This document shows, piece after piece, positions 1 to 8,956 of a DNA stretch of 64,000 nt (position 1 is the stretch's first letter; each line of letters starts with the position of its first letter). The notes beneath the pieces were generated by a model. That model did no database searches. It was not told where the DNA came from and saw nothing but the letters and a program-made list of their open reading frames with translations. Made by a program: the position numbers and the translations under genes. The stretch is from DASZIT01 sp036268775 (lineage in GTDB: Bacteria > Actinomycetota > Acidimicrobiia > Acidimicrobiales > RAAP-2): contig DATATM010000017.1 in NCBI GenBank assembly GCA_036268775.1, positions 1-64,000 of the forward strand. The letters are read 5' to 3'.

Positions 1-82
1 TCGCCAGCGACTCCCGATCGGCGGAGGCAGATTCCTCTTCGATGATCTCGTCGATCAACCTGTCCAGAACTTCGACCTTCAT
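1..82 (-). CDS. Small acidic protein, C-terminus cut by the window edge
   Basis: Minus-strand frame starting ATG at 82-80 and open to the left edge; 27 residues are visible. It contains LIDEIIEEESASADRESL, which aligns with LIDEVIEEGPTSDRETLES in the 33-residue frame at 299-400. Amino acids are conserved more than bases, so it is likely translated. Its ATG overlaps the stop of the frame at 79-174 (ATGA), which suggests coupling. There is no good Shine-Dalgarno, only a weak GGAAGA about ten bases upstream. No known family is recognised. The acidic amphipathic stretch could be a helix. Confidence 0.45.
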   Translation of the reverse strand, partial: MKVEVLDRLIDEIIEEESASADRESLA

Positions 83-174
83 GAGCCCAATTCTTCCAGG
101 GAGGTGTGACATCCATCGGAGCGAATCGAATGGTGCAACTCACTCATGAAACCCGCCAGGGCATCGACCTTCAT
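79..174 (-). CDS. Possible 31-residue micro-protein
   Basis: ATG (174-172) to TGA (81-79) on the minus strand, 31 residues beginning MKVDALAGFMSEL. Its first residues, MKVDAL, resemble MKVEVL of the overlapping downstream frame at 1-82, because the start region is a duplicated DNA segment. The rest does not match the other two small frames. It overlaps the next frame by four bases (ATGA). No function is recognised. It could be a decayed copy rather than a working gene. Confidence 0.3.
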   Translation of the reverse strand: MKVDALAGFMSELHHSIRSDGCHTSLEELGS

Positions 175-298
175 GCGCCCAATTCAATCAGGGGGGTGTT
201 ACACCAAACGGGTTCCGCGGGGCTGGTACACCACCCCGATTCCAGGCAGCTCTTGACAGCCGATCTGACAGAACGACCGATGTGACGAAGCCTTGCAA

Positions 299-400
299 CT
301 ACTCACGGAACCGCAGCAGAGACTCCAACGTCTCCCGGTCTGAGGTGGGTCCCTCTTCGATCACCTCGTCGATCAATTTTTCCAGGTCGTGGATGTCCAT
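299..400 (-). CDS. 33-residue acidic small protein, paralogue of the frame at 1-82
   Basis: ATG (400-398) to TAG (301-299) on the minus strand. The peptide begins MDIHDLEKLIDEVIEEG and ends SLLRFRE. It shares LIDE(V/I)IEE and (S)DRE(T/S)L with the truncated frame at the left edge, so the two are homologous and probably both coding. It sits 49 bases downstream of the SDR gene in the same direction and may be the tail of that transcript. No Shine-Dalgarno is obvious. The family is not recognised; it may be a small helical accessory or regulatory peptide. Confidence 0.5.
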   Translation of the reverse strand: MDIHDLEKLIDEVIEEGPTSDRETLESLLRFRE

Positions 401-449
401 GAGCCCGTGGAGTCAAAAAGGGGTGACACCAAAGGGCACATCGACCCGA

Positions 450-1364
450 CTAGGAACCCTTCTCAGCCGCCGCCTTCTCCTCGGCCGCCTTCCGATAGGC
501 CTCGAGCTGATCCAGCAATGGCATCCGCTCCTGCCCGACCGTCGAGTCCAGCCGAGCCGCGATCTCCTCAGGAGTCCATCGCCCGTCGGCATAGACAGCC
601 CGCACCTCTTGGGGCTGGTTCCAGACCGCGATCTTCGGGCCCACCGAGGTGTACACCTGACCGGTCACGTGCTTGGCCCGGTCGGACAGCAGGTAGACGA
701 CCAGGGGGGCGACGTCCTCGGGGTCCCCCATCTCGGCCAGGTCCATCGGGACGTTGGCCGACATCCGGGTGCGGGCCACCGGGGCCACCGCGTTGGCGGT
801 GATGCCGTAGCGGTTCAACCCCGCGGCGGCGGAGCGCACCAGCGAGACGATGCCACCCTTGGCGGCGGCGTAGTTGGCCTGGGCCACGCTGCCGGCGAAG
901 GCTCCGGAAGTGAAGGCGACCAGGGAACCGCCCCCTTCCTGCTTGCGCATGATGGCTGACGCCGCCCGGAACACCGTGAAATGCCCCTTCAGGTGGGTCT
1001 CGATGACCGCATCCCATTCGTCCTCAGCCATGTTGAAGAGCATCCGCTCCCGGAGGATGCCGGCCACCGCCACCACCCCGTCGATCCGGCCCCACTTCTC
1101 CACCCCGGTGCCGATGATCTTCTCGCCGCCGGCCAGGGTGGTGACGCTCTCCGCCACCGCCACCGCCTCGCCTCCGGCGGACTCGATCTCGGCCACCACC
1201 GACTCGGCCACCGCGCTGGTCGGGTCACCGCCGTCCAGGGAGACCCCGATGTCGGCGACGACGATCTTCGCCCCCTCCTCCGCCGCCGCCAGCGCCACCG
1301 CCCGACCGATCCCGCCGCCCGAACCGGTGATGGCCACCACCTTGCCGCTCAGAAATCCACTCAT
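450..1364 (-). CDS. Short-chain dehydrogenase/reductase, likely (3R)-hydroxyacyl-CoA dehydrogenase type
   Basis: 304 residues. Classical SDR fold with the NAD(P)-binding TGSGGGIG at 13-20, catalytic Ser153 and the YAAAK motif (Tyr165, Lys169). After the Rossmann core there is an extra C-terminal stretch of about 60 residues (AVYADGRWTPEEIAARL), as seen in 3-hydroxyacyl-CoA dehydrogenases related to the peroxisomal multifunctional type 2 enzyme. The start at 1364 is chosen because GAGGAG lies just upstream; longer frames run into the promoter. It is transcribed divergently from an acyl-CoA synthetase, with a KstR-like operator 80 bases upstream. Inferred role: oxidation of hydroxyacyl-CoA in fatty acid or steroid side-chain breakdown. 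Confidence 0.85.
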   Translation of the reverse strand: MSGFLSGKVVAITGSGGGIGRAVALAAAEEGAKIVVADIGVSLDGGDPTSAVAESVVAEIESAGGEAVAVAESVTTLAGGEKIIGTGVEKWGRIDGVVAVAGILRERMLFNMAEDEWDAVIETHLKGHFTVFRAASAIMRKQEGGGSLVAFTSGAFAGSVAQANYAAAKGGIVSLVRSAAAGLNRYGITANAVAPVARTRMSANVPMDLAEMGDPEDVAPLVVYLLSDRAKHVTGQVYTSVGPKIAVWNQPQEVRAVYADGRWTPEEIAARLDSTVGQERMPLLDQLEAYRKAAEEKAAAEKGS

Positions 1365-1444
1365 CCGTGCTTGCTCCTCATAGGTTCGTCGACTCTTCCA
1401 GGCCAGTCCAGGCCCATCCCGGCCGATCCAGGTAGGTTGACCCG

Positions 1445-1464
1445 CGCTAGAACATGTTCTAGCG
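1445..1464. promoter_or_regulatory. KstR-like operator between SDR and acyl-CoA synthetase genes
   Basis: A perfect 20-base palindrome, cGCTAGAACATGTTCTAGCg. Its core fits TnnAACnnGTTnnA, the site bound by the TetR-family repressor KstR in mycobacteria and rhodococci. It sits in the divergent promoter region, 80 bases from the SDR start and 123 from the synthetase start, so one bound repressor could control both. No kstR gene is in the window, so the identity of the regulator is inferred. Confidence 0.75.
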
Positions 1465-1587
1465 TTCAGCACAGGTTCGGCGCCACCCGGGGGTACTTTG
1501 GCGCGAAACCGACCATCACCACTACTCCGACGGTGGCACGCATGCAGCGGCCGCAGCCAACACAGAACATAGAAGGGGAAGGCCACC

Positions 1588-3138
1588 ATGGGCGATCTTG
1601 GGTTTTGGGCACTGGCACACGAGAATCCCGACCACCTGGCCCTGGTCGACCCCAGCGGCCAGGAGTTCACCGCCGGCCAACTGCTTGACCGGACCAACCA
1701 GGTGGTCCACGCCCTCCGCCAGCGCGGCCTCCAGACCGGCGACGTGGTGGCCACCCTCCTGCCCAACGGGGTGGAGATGTTCGAGGTCTACCTGGCCGCC
1801 CTCCAGGCCGGGTGGTACCTGGTGCCGATCAACCACCACCTGATCGGCCCGGAGGTCGCCTACATCCTGAAGGACTCGGGGACCAAGGTGTTCGTGGCCC
1901 ACGACCGGTTCGCCGAAGTGGCCACCGACGCCGCCAAGGAGGCCGAGCTCCCCGACGCCGCCCGACTGGCGGTCGGAACCATCGACGGCTTCGATTCGTT
2001 CGCCGCCCTCCGGGACGCCCAGCCCACCGATGATCCGACCGACCGGACCGTGGGCGACACCATGAACTACACCTCCGGCACCACCGGGAACCCCAAGGGG
2101 GTCTTCCGGAAGCTGAGCGGCCTCTCCCCCGAGGACGCCGCCCTCGGCCTGTCGGGGATCCTGTTCCTGTTCGGGGTCCAGCCCCAGGACGACAATGTGC
2201 ACATCGTCGGCTCGCCGCTCTACCACACCGCGGTGATGCGGTTCGCGGGGGCGAGCATCCATCTCGGCCACACCGTAGTGGTGATGGACAAGTGGATCCC
2301 CGAGGAGATGCTGCAGCTGATCGAGCAGTACAAGGTGACCTGCTCGCATATGGTGCCTACCCAGTTCCACCGACTGTTGGCCCTCCCGGAGGCAACCAGG
2401 AACAACTACGACATGTCCTCCCTCCGCCACATGATCCACGCCGCCGCCCCCTGCCCGGTGGACGTCAAGTACAAGATGATCGAGTGGTGGGGCAACGCCA
2501 TCGACGAGTACTACGCCGCCTCCGAGGGCGGGGGCAGCCTGGTCACCGCGGCCGAGTGGCTGGAGAAGCCGGGCACCGTCGGGAAGGCGTGGCCCATCTC
2601 CGAGCTGGCCATCTTCGACGACGACGGCAACAAGATCGACGAGCCCAATGTCATCGGCACCGTCTACATGTCGATGCAGAACGCCACCTTCGAGTACCAC
2701 AAGGACAAGAAAAAGACGGAGAGCAACCGCATCGGCAAGTACTTCACCGTCGGGGACGTCGGCCTCATCGACGAGGACGGCTACCTGTTCCTGCGGGACC
2801 GCAAGATCGACATGATCATCTCCGGCGGGGCCAACATCTACCCGGCCGAGATCGAGAACGTCCTGCTCAGCTTCCCCAAGGTCGGCGACGCCGCGGTGTT
2901 CGGCATCCCCCACGACGACTGGGGCGAGGAGATCAAGGCGGTCATCGAGCCGGCCGACGGGGTCGAGCCCTCCCCGGAGCTGGCCGCCGAGATCCTGGAG
3001 TACTGCGCCACCCGGCTGGGCAAGTTCAAGCTCCCCCGGACGATCGACTTCACCGACGCCCTCCCCCGGGACCCCAACGGCAAGCTCTACAAACGCAAGC
3101 TGCGCGACCCCTACTGGGTGGGCCGGGAAAAGATCTGA
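1588..3138 (+). CDS. Acyl-CoA synthetase (AMP-forming, FadD family)
   Basis: 516 residues. An ANL-superfamily adenylating enzyme that activates a carboxylic acid with ATP and CoA. The P-loop-like TSGTTGNPKG lies near residues 160-170. The C-terminal domain has DRKIDMIISGGANIYPAEIE and the catalytic-lysine tail PRDPNGKLYKRKL, ending with YWVGREKI. A purine-rich gaaggggaagg precedes the ATG. It diverges from the SDR gene across a KstR-like palindrome, and a thioesterase, enoyl-CoA hydratase and thiolase follow nearby. This points to lipid or steroid side-chain activation; the substrate chain length cannot be read from sequence. Confidence 0.9.
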   Translation: MGDLGFWALAHENPDHLALVDPSGQEFTAGQLLDRTNQVVHALRQRGLQTGDVVATLLPNGVEMFEVYLAALQAGWYLVPINHHLIGPEVAYILKDSGTKVFVAHDRFAEVATDAAKEAELPDAARLAVGTIDGFDSFAALRDAQPTDDPTDRTVGDTMNYTSGTTGNPKGVFRKLSGLSPEDAALGLSGILFLFGVQPQDDNVHIVGSPLYHTAVMRFAGASIHLGHTVVVMDKWIPEEMLQLIEQYKVTCSHMVPTQFHRLLALPEATRNNYDMSSLRHMIHAAAPCPVDVKYKMIEWWGNAIDEYYAASEGGGSLVTAAEWLEKPGTVGKAWPISELAIFDDDGNKIDEPNVIGTVYMSMQNATFEYHKDKKKTESNRIGKYFTVGDVGLIDEDGYLFLRDRKIDMIISGGANIYPAEIENVLLSFPKVGDAAVFGIPHDDWGEEIKAVIEPADGVEPSPELAAEILEYCATRLGKFKLPRTIDFTDALPRDPNGKLYKRKLRDPYWVGREKI

Positions 3139-3155
3139 TCCCTGCGGGGCGACGG

Positions 3156-3181
3156 GAGCCGGCTCCGGGCTCCTCCGGCTC
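3156..3181 (+). terminator. GC-rich hairpin after the acyl-CoA synthetase gene
   Basis: Inverted repeat GAGCCGG / CCGGCTC (3156-3162 and 3175-3181) with a 12-base loop, starting 17 bases after the synthetase stop. There is no following T tract, so it would be a weak or Rho-assisted terminator if it acts at all. Confidence 0.35.
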
Positions 3182-3241
3182 CGCCCCGGGACCGGCGGCG
3201 TGACCCCGGCGGCGCGGTGGTGGCGTTGCTAGCCTTCGGCG

Positions 3242-4195
3242 ATGTTCGGGAGTAAGGGGCGGGCGGTACGTCGGAGACAGGAGTTCGTCGCCACCTACCA
3301 GTTCCCCCACAGCCTGGGCCATGACCTCTCGGTGGCCTACCCCCACCTCCTGTCGTTGGAGCCGGCCTTCCAGGGGCTGCGGCAGTGGTTGCGCCTGCAC
3401 CTGGCCGCACCGGAACTCCTGGGCATGCCGTCACGGGCGGTGGACCTCCTCTGGCACGAGTTCATCCTCCACACCGTGTTCTACAAGGAGTTCTGCCTGG
3501 GCGCCTACGGCCACGACCTCCACCACTCCCCGGAGCGATCGATGAATGGCCAGGAGGCGCAAGTCCTCAACGGCGAGGGGATGGCCCGGACCTTCGGGAT
3601 GGCGTGCGCCGATGACCACATCGTGGATCCCACCCTCGGACTCCCGACCCTCTTCACCGTCGATGCCGCCCTGGGCCTCACCGACGGCCAGTGGTGGACG
3701 TTCGACTGCGGCACGACCAACTGCAGCGCCGCCCCGCCGGGGCGATGTCTCCGGCACCAGGTGCTGCCCTTCGCCCCCCGGCGCTTGCCCCAACAATTTG
3801 ATCCGCGCACCAACCGGTGGACGCAGGACCAGTTCAATCCCTGGCTGTTCGCCCAAGCCGGTGAGTTCCGCGACGGTGTCCACCATCACGGCGATGGCCA
3901 TTCCCCCGGAGGCCAGCCCGACATGGGCCATGGCGACGGTGGCTCCTCCCACGAGGGTCATGCCCACAGCGGGGCTCCCTCTCCCGATGGGGGGAGTCAT
4001 GAGGGCGTGAGTCATGCCGCCGACGGAGCCGGGCCCTATTCCGACAGCGGCGGCTCCGGTGGGTATTCCGACGGAGGCAGCGGCAGCTCCGGCGGCAGCT
4101 CGGACAGCGGCAGTTCCAGCGGGGGCTCCGACGGCGGCGGCAGCTCGTGTGGCGGCAGCTCCTGCGGCGGGAGTTCCTGCGGCGGGAGCAGCTAG
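3242..4195 (+). CDS. GRDP-like protein with His-rich linker and Gly/Ser/Cys-rich tail
   Basis: 317 residues. The N-terminal part (about 20-130) has VDLLWHEFILHT followed by YKEFC and DLHHS, a Trp-His/His-His pattern resembling the 'glycine-rich domain-containing protein' family (PF07173-like). Family assignment is from motif memory only. Residues about 218-260 are very rich in His, Gly and Asp. The last 45 residues are Gly/Ser repeats ending with three CGGSS units. Such GGSSCGGSS tails are known at the C-termini of several bacterial membrane-associated proteins. No signal peptide or clear membrane segment is seen. The role is unknown; the histidines and cysteines suggest metal binding. Confidence 0.7.
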   Translation: MFGSKGRAVRRRQEFVATYQFPHSLGHDLSVAYPHLLSLEPAFQGLRQWLRLHLAAPELLGMPSRAVDLLWHEFILHTVFYKEFCLGAYGHDLHHSPERSMNGQEAQVLNGEGMARTFGMACADDHIVDPTLGLPTLFTVDAALGLTDGQWWTFDCGTTNCSAAPPGRCLRHQVLPFAPRRLPQQFDPRTNRWTQDQFNPWLFAQAGEFRDGVHHHGDGHSPGGQPDMGHGDGGSSHEGHAHSGAPSPDGGSHEGVSHAADGAGPYSDSGGSGGYSDGGSGSSGGSSDSGSSSGGSDGGGSSCGGSSCGGSSCGGSS

Positions 4196-4213
4196 TCCGG
4201 GCAGGCCGGAGCT

Positions 4214-4984
4214 TCAGCCGGGCTTGGGCAATGAGCTGGGGTCGATGACCTGCACGTCGGAGGCCGCCCCCTCCCGGGCCGCCTCCGCCCGGATGGCGGC
4301 CAGCATCACCGGATCGGCGCTGTCGATGTTCCCCTCGGCGATGGCCACGAACTGGGCAGGAGCCACGTCAATGAACAGCCCGTCGGCTTCGGCGGTCAGC
4401 AGATCGCCGTGGTACATGCCGGCCCAGGCATAGATCTTGCGACCCTCGCGACGGAGGTAGCGGGCCTCGATCCGCAGATCGGTCCGGAGTGGGGTCGGCT
4501 TCCGGTAGCGGACGGTGAGGGTGCCGGTCATGCCGTGGTTGCCGGACACGATACAGCAGGCCCCGAGCACCTCGTCGAAGGTCTCGGCGATCACCCCTCC
4601 GTGCACGCAGGTGGGCGGGCCCTCGTAGGGGAACCCGAAGTTGGCCTCCCCCCGAATCTCCCGGGGGCCGCCGTCCGCTCCGTCGACGACGCTGACGATC
4701 ACCGGCGGGGCAATGGGGTTGGCCAGGCCCATCACCGGACTGGTGGGGAAGAAGTCCTGGGCGGCGGAGGCGATGTCGGGTTGTCCCCGGGGTCGCTTGA
4801 CCGGCCCGGCCGCCGCCTCCAGCTTGGCGTGCACGGCCTCGACCGCCTCCGCGGCTTCGGTGACGACGTCGTTGTCGAGATCGGCGGCCACCGCGTCGTT
4901 GATCAGCAGCCTCAGCGCCTCCGCCAGCCGGAGCCGGGGGCTGCCCGGCTGGGTCAGCGTGTCCACCGGCTCGGGGTTGCTCAT
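4214..4984 (-). CDS. Acyl-CoA thioesterase, hotdog fold (PaaI-like)
   Basis: 256 residues. The hotdog core lies in the second half, with PTCVHGGVIAETFDEVLG (HGG at 128-130, Asp137), the usual PaaI/4-hydroxybenzoyl-CoA-thioesterase-like catalytic segment. About 80 N-terminal residues precede the domain and look helical. Its ATG overlaps the stop of the upstream enoyl-CoA hydratase gene by four bases (ATGA), so the two are probably translationally coupled. It likely releases CoA from intermediates or dead-end products of the same pathway; the substrate is unknown. Confidence 0.8.
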   Translation of the reverse strand: MSNPEPVDTLTQPGSPRLRLAEALRLLINDAVAADLDNDVVTEAAEAVEAVHAKLEAAAGPVKRPRGQPDIASAAQDFFPTSPVMGLANPIAPPVIVSVVDGADGGPREIRGEANFGFPYEGPPTCVHGGVIAETFDEVLGACCIVSGNHGMTGTLTVRYRKPTPLRTDLRIEARYLRREGRKIYAWAGMYHGDLLTAEADGLFIDVAPAQFVAIAEGNIDSADPVMLAAIRAEAAREGAASDVQVIDPSSLPKPG

Positions 4985-5772
4985 CGGCGCTGGAAGTTGG
5001 GGGTGCGCTTCTCGGCGAAGGCTTTCGGCCCTTCTTTGGCATCCTCGGTGGCGAAAATCGGCCAGCCGAACTCCAGCTCCATCTTGAGCGCCTCTTCTTC
5101 GGGGATGCCCTCGGTGGCTTTGACCGAGGCCTTGATCGCCTCCACTGCCAAAGGACCGTTGGCCGCGATCACGTTGGCGATCTCCTTGGCGGCGTCCAGA
5201 GCGGTCCCGTCGGGAACCACCCGGCCGATCAGCCCGATCTCCTTGGCCTCCTGGGCCGACACTTCCCGGGCGGTGAGGAGCAGGTCCATCGCTACCGTGA
5301 ACGGGATCTGGCGGCGCAGGCGGACCGTCGAGCCGCCTAGGGGGAACAGCCCCCGGCGGGCCTCGAAGACGCCGAACTTGGCACCCTCGCCGGCCACCCG
5401 GATATCGGTGGCCTGGAGGATCTCGGTGCCCCCGGCCACCGCCCAGCCTTCCACCGCGGCGATCAGCGGCTTCCTCAGCGAGTAGTGGCGGAGGAGCGCC
5501 TTCCAGTGGAGGTCGGGGTCCTCGGCCATCCGCGCCTTGACCGACTCGGTGCCGGGGCCGGACATCGACTTGAGGTCCATCCCCGCGCAGAAGGTGGCGC
5601 CCGCCCCGGTGAGGATGGCGCAGCGGATGTCGTCGTTGGCGTCGATCTCGTACCAGGCGTCGACCATCCCGACCAGCATGGGACCGGAGAGGGCGTTCTT
5701 GGCCTCCGGCCGGTTCATGGTGACAATGGCGGTCGATCCCTGGATCTCGAAGTCCAGATGCTCAGTGCTCAC
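4981..5772 (-). CDS. Enoyl-CoA hydratase/isomerase (crotonase family)
   Basis: 263 residues, the usual length for a single-domain crotonase. An oxyanion-hole segment FCAGMDLKSM lies at 61-70, and a second one falls around VEGWAVAGGTEILQATD. The downstream EARRGLFPLGGST matches the family's catalytic-loop region. A GAGGAGGC stretch precedes the start. It lies between the thiolase (upstream, 77-base gap with short repeats) and the thioesterase (downstream, overlapping), and so is part of a beta-oxidation operon. It probably hydrates 2-enoyl-CoA; an isomerase role cannot be excluded. Confidence 0.88.
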   Translation of the reverse strand: MSTEHLDFEIQGSTAIVTMNRPEAKNALSGPMLVGMVDAWYEIDANDDIRCAILTGAGATFCAGMDLKSMSGPGTESVKARMAEDPDLHWKALLRHYSLRKPLIAAVEGWAVAGGTEILQATDIRVAGEGAKFGVFEARRGLFPLGGSTVRLRRQIPFTVAMDLLLTAREVSAQEAKEIGLIGRVVPDGTALDAAKEIANVIAANGPLAVEAIKASVKATEGIPEEEALKMELEFGWPIFATEDAKEGPKAFAEKRTPNFQRR

Positions 5773-5803
5773 GGGGTGCCTCCTCGGGCGGGTTCCGATC
5801 CGG

Positions 5804-5849
5804 TCAGATGCGTTCTGATCAGATGCCTTCCGGTCTGGTCAGATGCTGG

Positions 5850-5857
<8 letters not shown>
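5804..5857. repeat. Four short copies of tcagatgc at the thiolase 3' end
   Basis: The octamer tcagatgc occurs at 5804-5811, 5819-5826, 5839-5846 and 5850-5857. The last copy is the stop codon and final codons of the thiolase gene. The others lie in the gap before the hydratase gene, with ggtcagatgcgttc seen twice. It looks like slippage or duplication of the gene end rather than a regulatory element. Confidence 0.6.
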
Positions 5858-7010
<1,153 letters not shown>

Positions 7011-7336
7011 GACGGTTCTCCTTTGGATGGGTGAGACAGACGGCATCGGGACCGGCCGATCGGCCGGAGGACGCTCGGCACAGCAGTATAGAACCTGTTC
7101 TAGTGGAGGGTCCCAGTCCGGCCTCCGGGTCCGTCGAGCCAACCCCCCGCTTCTGGCTCCGAGACTAGAGCAGTCGCCGGCAAACCACCCCTCCGGGGAC
7201 TAAAGATCGAGCGCCCGCCGGCCGATGTTCTCAGTCAGATCCGCGACCCCCCGCTCGACAATCTGACCTGCGGGTATCGAGGGATCCGCCCCACCCGCGC
7301 CCGCCCGATGGGCCCAGAACTTCCGAGGTAACGTTG
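7011..7336. other. Divergent intergenic region
   Basis: 326 bases between the thiolase start (minus strand) and the glycosyltransferase start (plus strand). It holds the KstR-like operator at 7089-7102 and a small CCCC/GGGG hairpin near 7189-7199. It has no reading frame with coding character. The part next to the glycosyltransferase has no promoter that I can call. Confidence 0.5.
7089..7102. promoter_or_regulatory. KstR-like operator upstream of the thiolase gene
   Basis: TAGAACCTGTTCTA matches TnnAACnnGTTnnA exactly; its six-base arms are fully complementary around a two-base centre. It lies 79 bases from the thiolase start, almost the same distance as the palindrome at 1445-1464 from the SDR start, so both transcripts probably answer to one TetR-type repressor. 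Confidence 0.75.
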
Positions 7337-8956
7337 ATGTTCGTGAACGAGGGAACCAGCCGCGGTAACGCCATCCCGCCGCGCCCCGACGCCGGCTTCC
7401 GGGTCGGCATCATCCTGGTGGCCTACAACGCCGAAGCCACCATCCACGCGGTCCTCGATCGCATTCCCGAGACGTTCTGGAACCGTTGCGCCGGCGTCTG
7501 GCTGAGCGACGACGGGTCGGGGGACGCCACCTACAACATGGCCTGGGACTGGCGGCTGCTCCACCCCCAGCTGCCGCTCACCCTGGTGCGCCAGCCGGTC
7601 AACCTCGGCTACGGGGGGAACCAGAAGGCCGGCTATCACTGGGCCATCGACAACGATCTCGACTGCGTGGTGCTGTTGCACGGCGACGGCCAGTATGCGC
7701 CGGAGATCATCGAGGAGATCATCGCCCCCATCGAGCGGGGCGAGGCGAAGGCGGTCCTCGGCTCCCGGATGCTGACCAAGGGTGGGGCCCGCCGCGGCGG
7801 GATGCCCCTCTACAAGTACGTGGGGAACCGCATCCTCACCACCTTCCAGAACTGGGTCGCCGGCATCCATCTGGCCGAATGGCATTCGGGGTACCGGGCC
7901 TACGCCGTCGACGTGCTGAAGAAGATCGACTTCAACGGCAACAGCGACGGGTTCGACTTCGACACCGAGATCCTCCTCCAGGTCCTCTCGGCCGGAGGGC
8001 ACATCGCCGAGGTTCCGATCCCGACCTACTACGGCGAAGAGGTCTCCTACGTCAACGGCATGAAGTACGCCAAGGACGTCGTCATCGACTCGCTGGCCTG
8101 GCGGCTGCAGAAGAAGGGCTTCGGTGCCGGTCACCTGGCCTCGGTGGGCACCGACTACGCCATGCGGGATGCCGCCACCAGCTCCCACCAGGCCATCATC
8201 GCCCGCCTGGGCAAATGTGAGCCCTCCCGGATCCTCGACGTCGGCTGCGCGGCCGGCTGGACATCGGAGATCCTGGCCGGACGGCACACGGTGGTGGGCG
8301 TCGACCTGTTCGAGCACCCCGGGGTCACCGACCGGATGTCGGAGTTCATCCAGGCCGACCTCGGAAAGGGGCTGCCGAACGAGGTCGGCTCCGGCTACAA
8401 CGTGGTGGTGGCGGCCGACGTCCTGGAGCACCTGGCCACCCCCGAGCATCTGCTGGCCCAGTTCAAGGACGTGCTGGAGCCGGACGGGTTCATGCTGGTC
8501 AGCGTGCCCAACGTGGGGCACTGGTATCCGAGGCTCCGGTCGCTGATCGGCACCTTCGAGTACGACCAGCGCGGGATCCTCGACAGCACCCACCTTCGGT
8601 TCTACAACCGGCGCAGCTTCCGCCGCCTCCTCCGGGTCGGTGGCTACCACCTCAAGGTGGAGACGCCCCTCGGGTTCCCGGCGGAGACCCTCGGGCCAGG
8701 GATGAGCGACAACCCGCCGATGGTGGTGCGGCTCATCCAGGCCTTCGAGAAGGTCGGCCTGAAGATCTACCCGACCCTGTTCGCCTACCAGTTCCTCTGC
8801 GAGCTGGTCCCCCCGGTGCGTTCCGAGGTGGTGACGGTGGTCGGCGGCGCCGAGCTGGCGCTGGAGGGAAGCACCCAGCTCACCCCGGAGTCATTCTCCG
8901 ATGGTGGGGGTGCCGGTAACGGAGCGGCGGCGAACATAACCACCGATGCCGATTGA
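7337..8956 (+). CDS. Fused family 2 glycosyltransferase and SAM-dependent methyltransferase
   Basis: 539 residues from the ATG at 7337 (a TTG lies one codon earlier). Residues about 22-250 form a GT2 domain: VGIILVAYNAEATI, SDDGSGD at 57-63 and the metal-binding HGDGQY at 115-120, like polyprenyl-phosphate sugar transferases. Residues about 290-430 form a class I methyltransferase: RILDVGCAAGW near 298, then ADVLEHLATPEHLL. No membrane segment is evident. It probably makes and methylates a surface glycan or glycolipid. Its 3' end overlaps the convergent YfhO-like gene by 66 bases. Confidence 0.82.
   Translation: MFVNEGTSRGNAIPPRPDAGFRVGIILVAYNAEATIHAVLDRIPETFWNRCAGVWLSDDGSGDATYNMAWDWRLLHPQLPLTLVRQPVNLGYGGNQKAGYHWAIDNDLDCVVLLHGDGQYAPEIIEEIIAPIERGEAKAVLGSRMLTKGGARRGGMPLYKYVGNRILTTFQNWVAGIHLAEWHSGYRAYAVDVLKKIDFNGNSDGFDFDTEILLQVLSAGGHIAEVPIPTYYGEEVSYVNGMKYAKDVVIDSLAWRLQKKGFGAGHLASVGTDYAMRDAATSSHQAIIARLGKCEPSRILDVGCAAGWTSEILAGRHTVVGVDLFEHPGVTDRMSEFIQADLGKGLPNEVGSGYNVVVAADVLEHLATPEHLLAQFKDVLEPDGFMLVSVPNVGHWYPRLRSLIGTFEYDQRGILDSTHLRFYNRRSFRRLLRVGGYHLKVETPLGFPAETLGPGMSDNPPMVVRLIQAFEKVGLKIYPTLFAYQFLCELVPPVRSEVVTVVGGAELALEGSTQLTPESFSDGGGAGNGAAANITTDAD

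Larger units (their letters stand above)
72..434. repeat. Three diverged copies of a start-region repeat
   Basis: Bases 72-93 and 164-185 are identical at 21 of 22 positions (core tcgaccttcatg.gcccaa). A third, weaker copy lies at about 389-434 (tccatgagccc). Each copy spans the start codon of one of the three small minus-strand frames and is followed by a similar g-rich ggggtg(t)gacacca-like stretch. The pattern suggests local duplication of a tiny gene together with its leader. Bases 175-298, between the copies, hold no other gene I can support. Confidence 0.6.
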
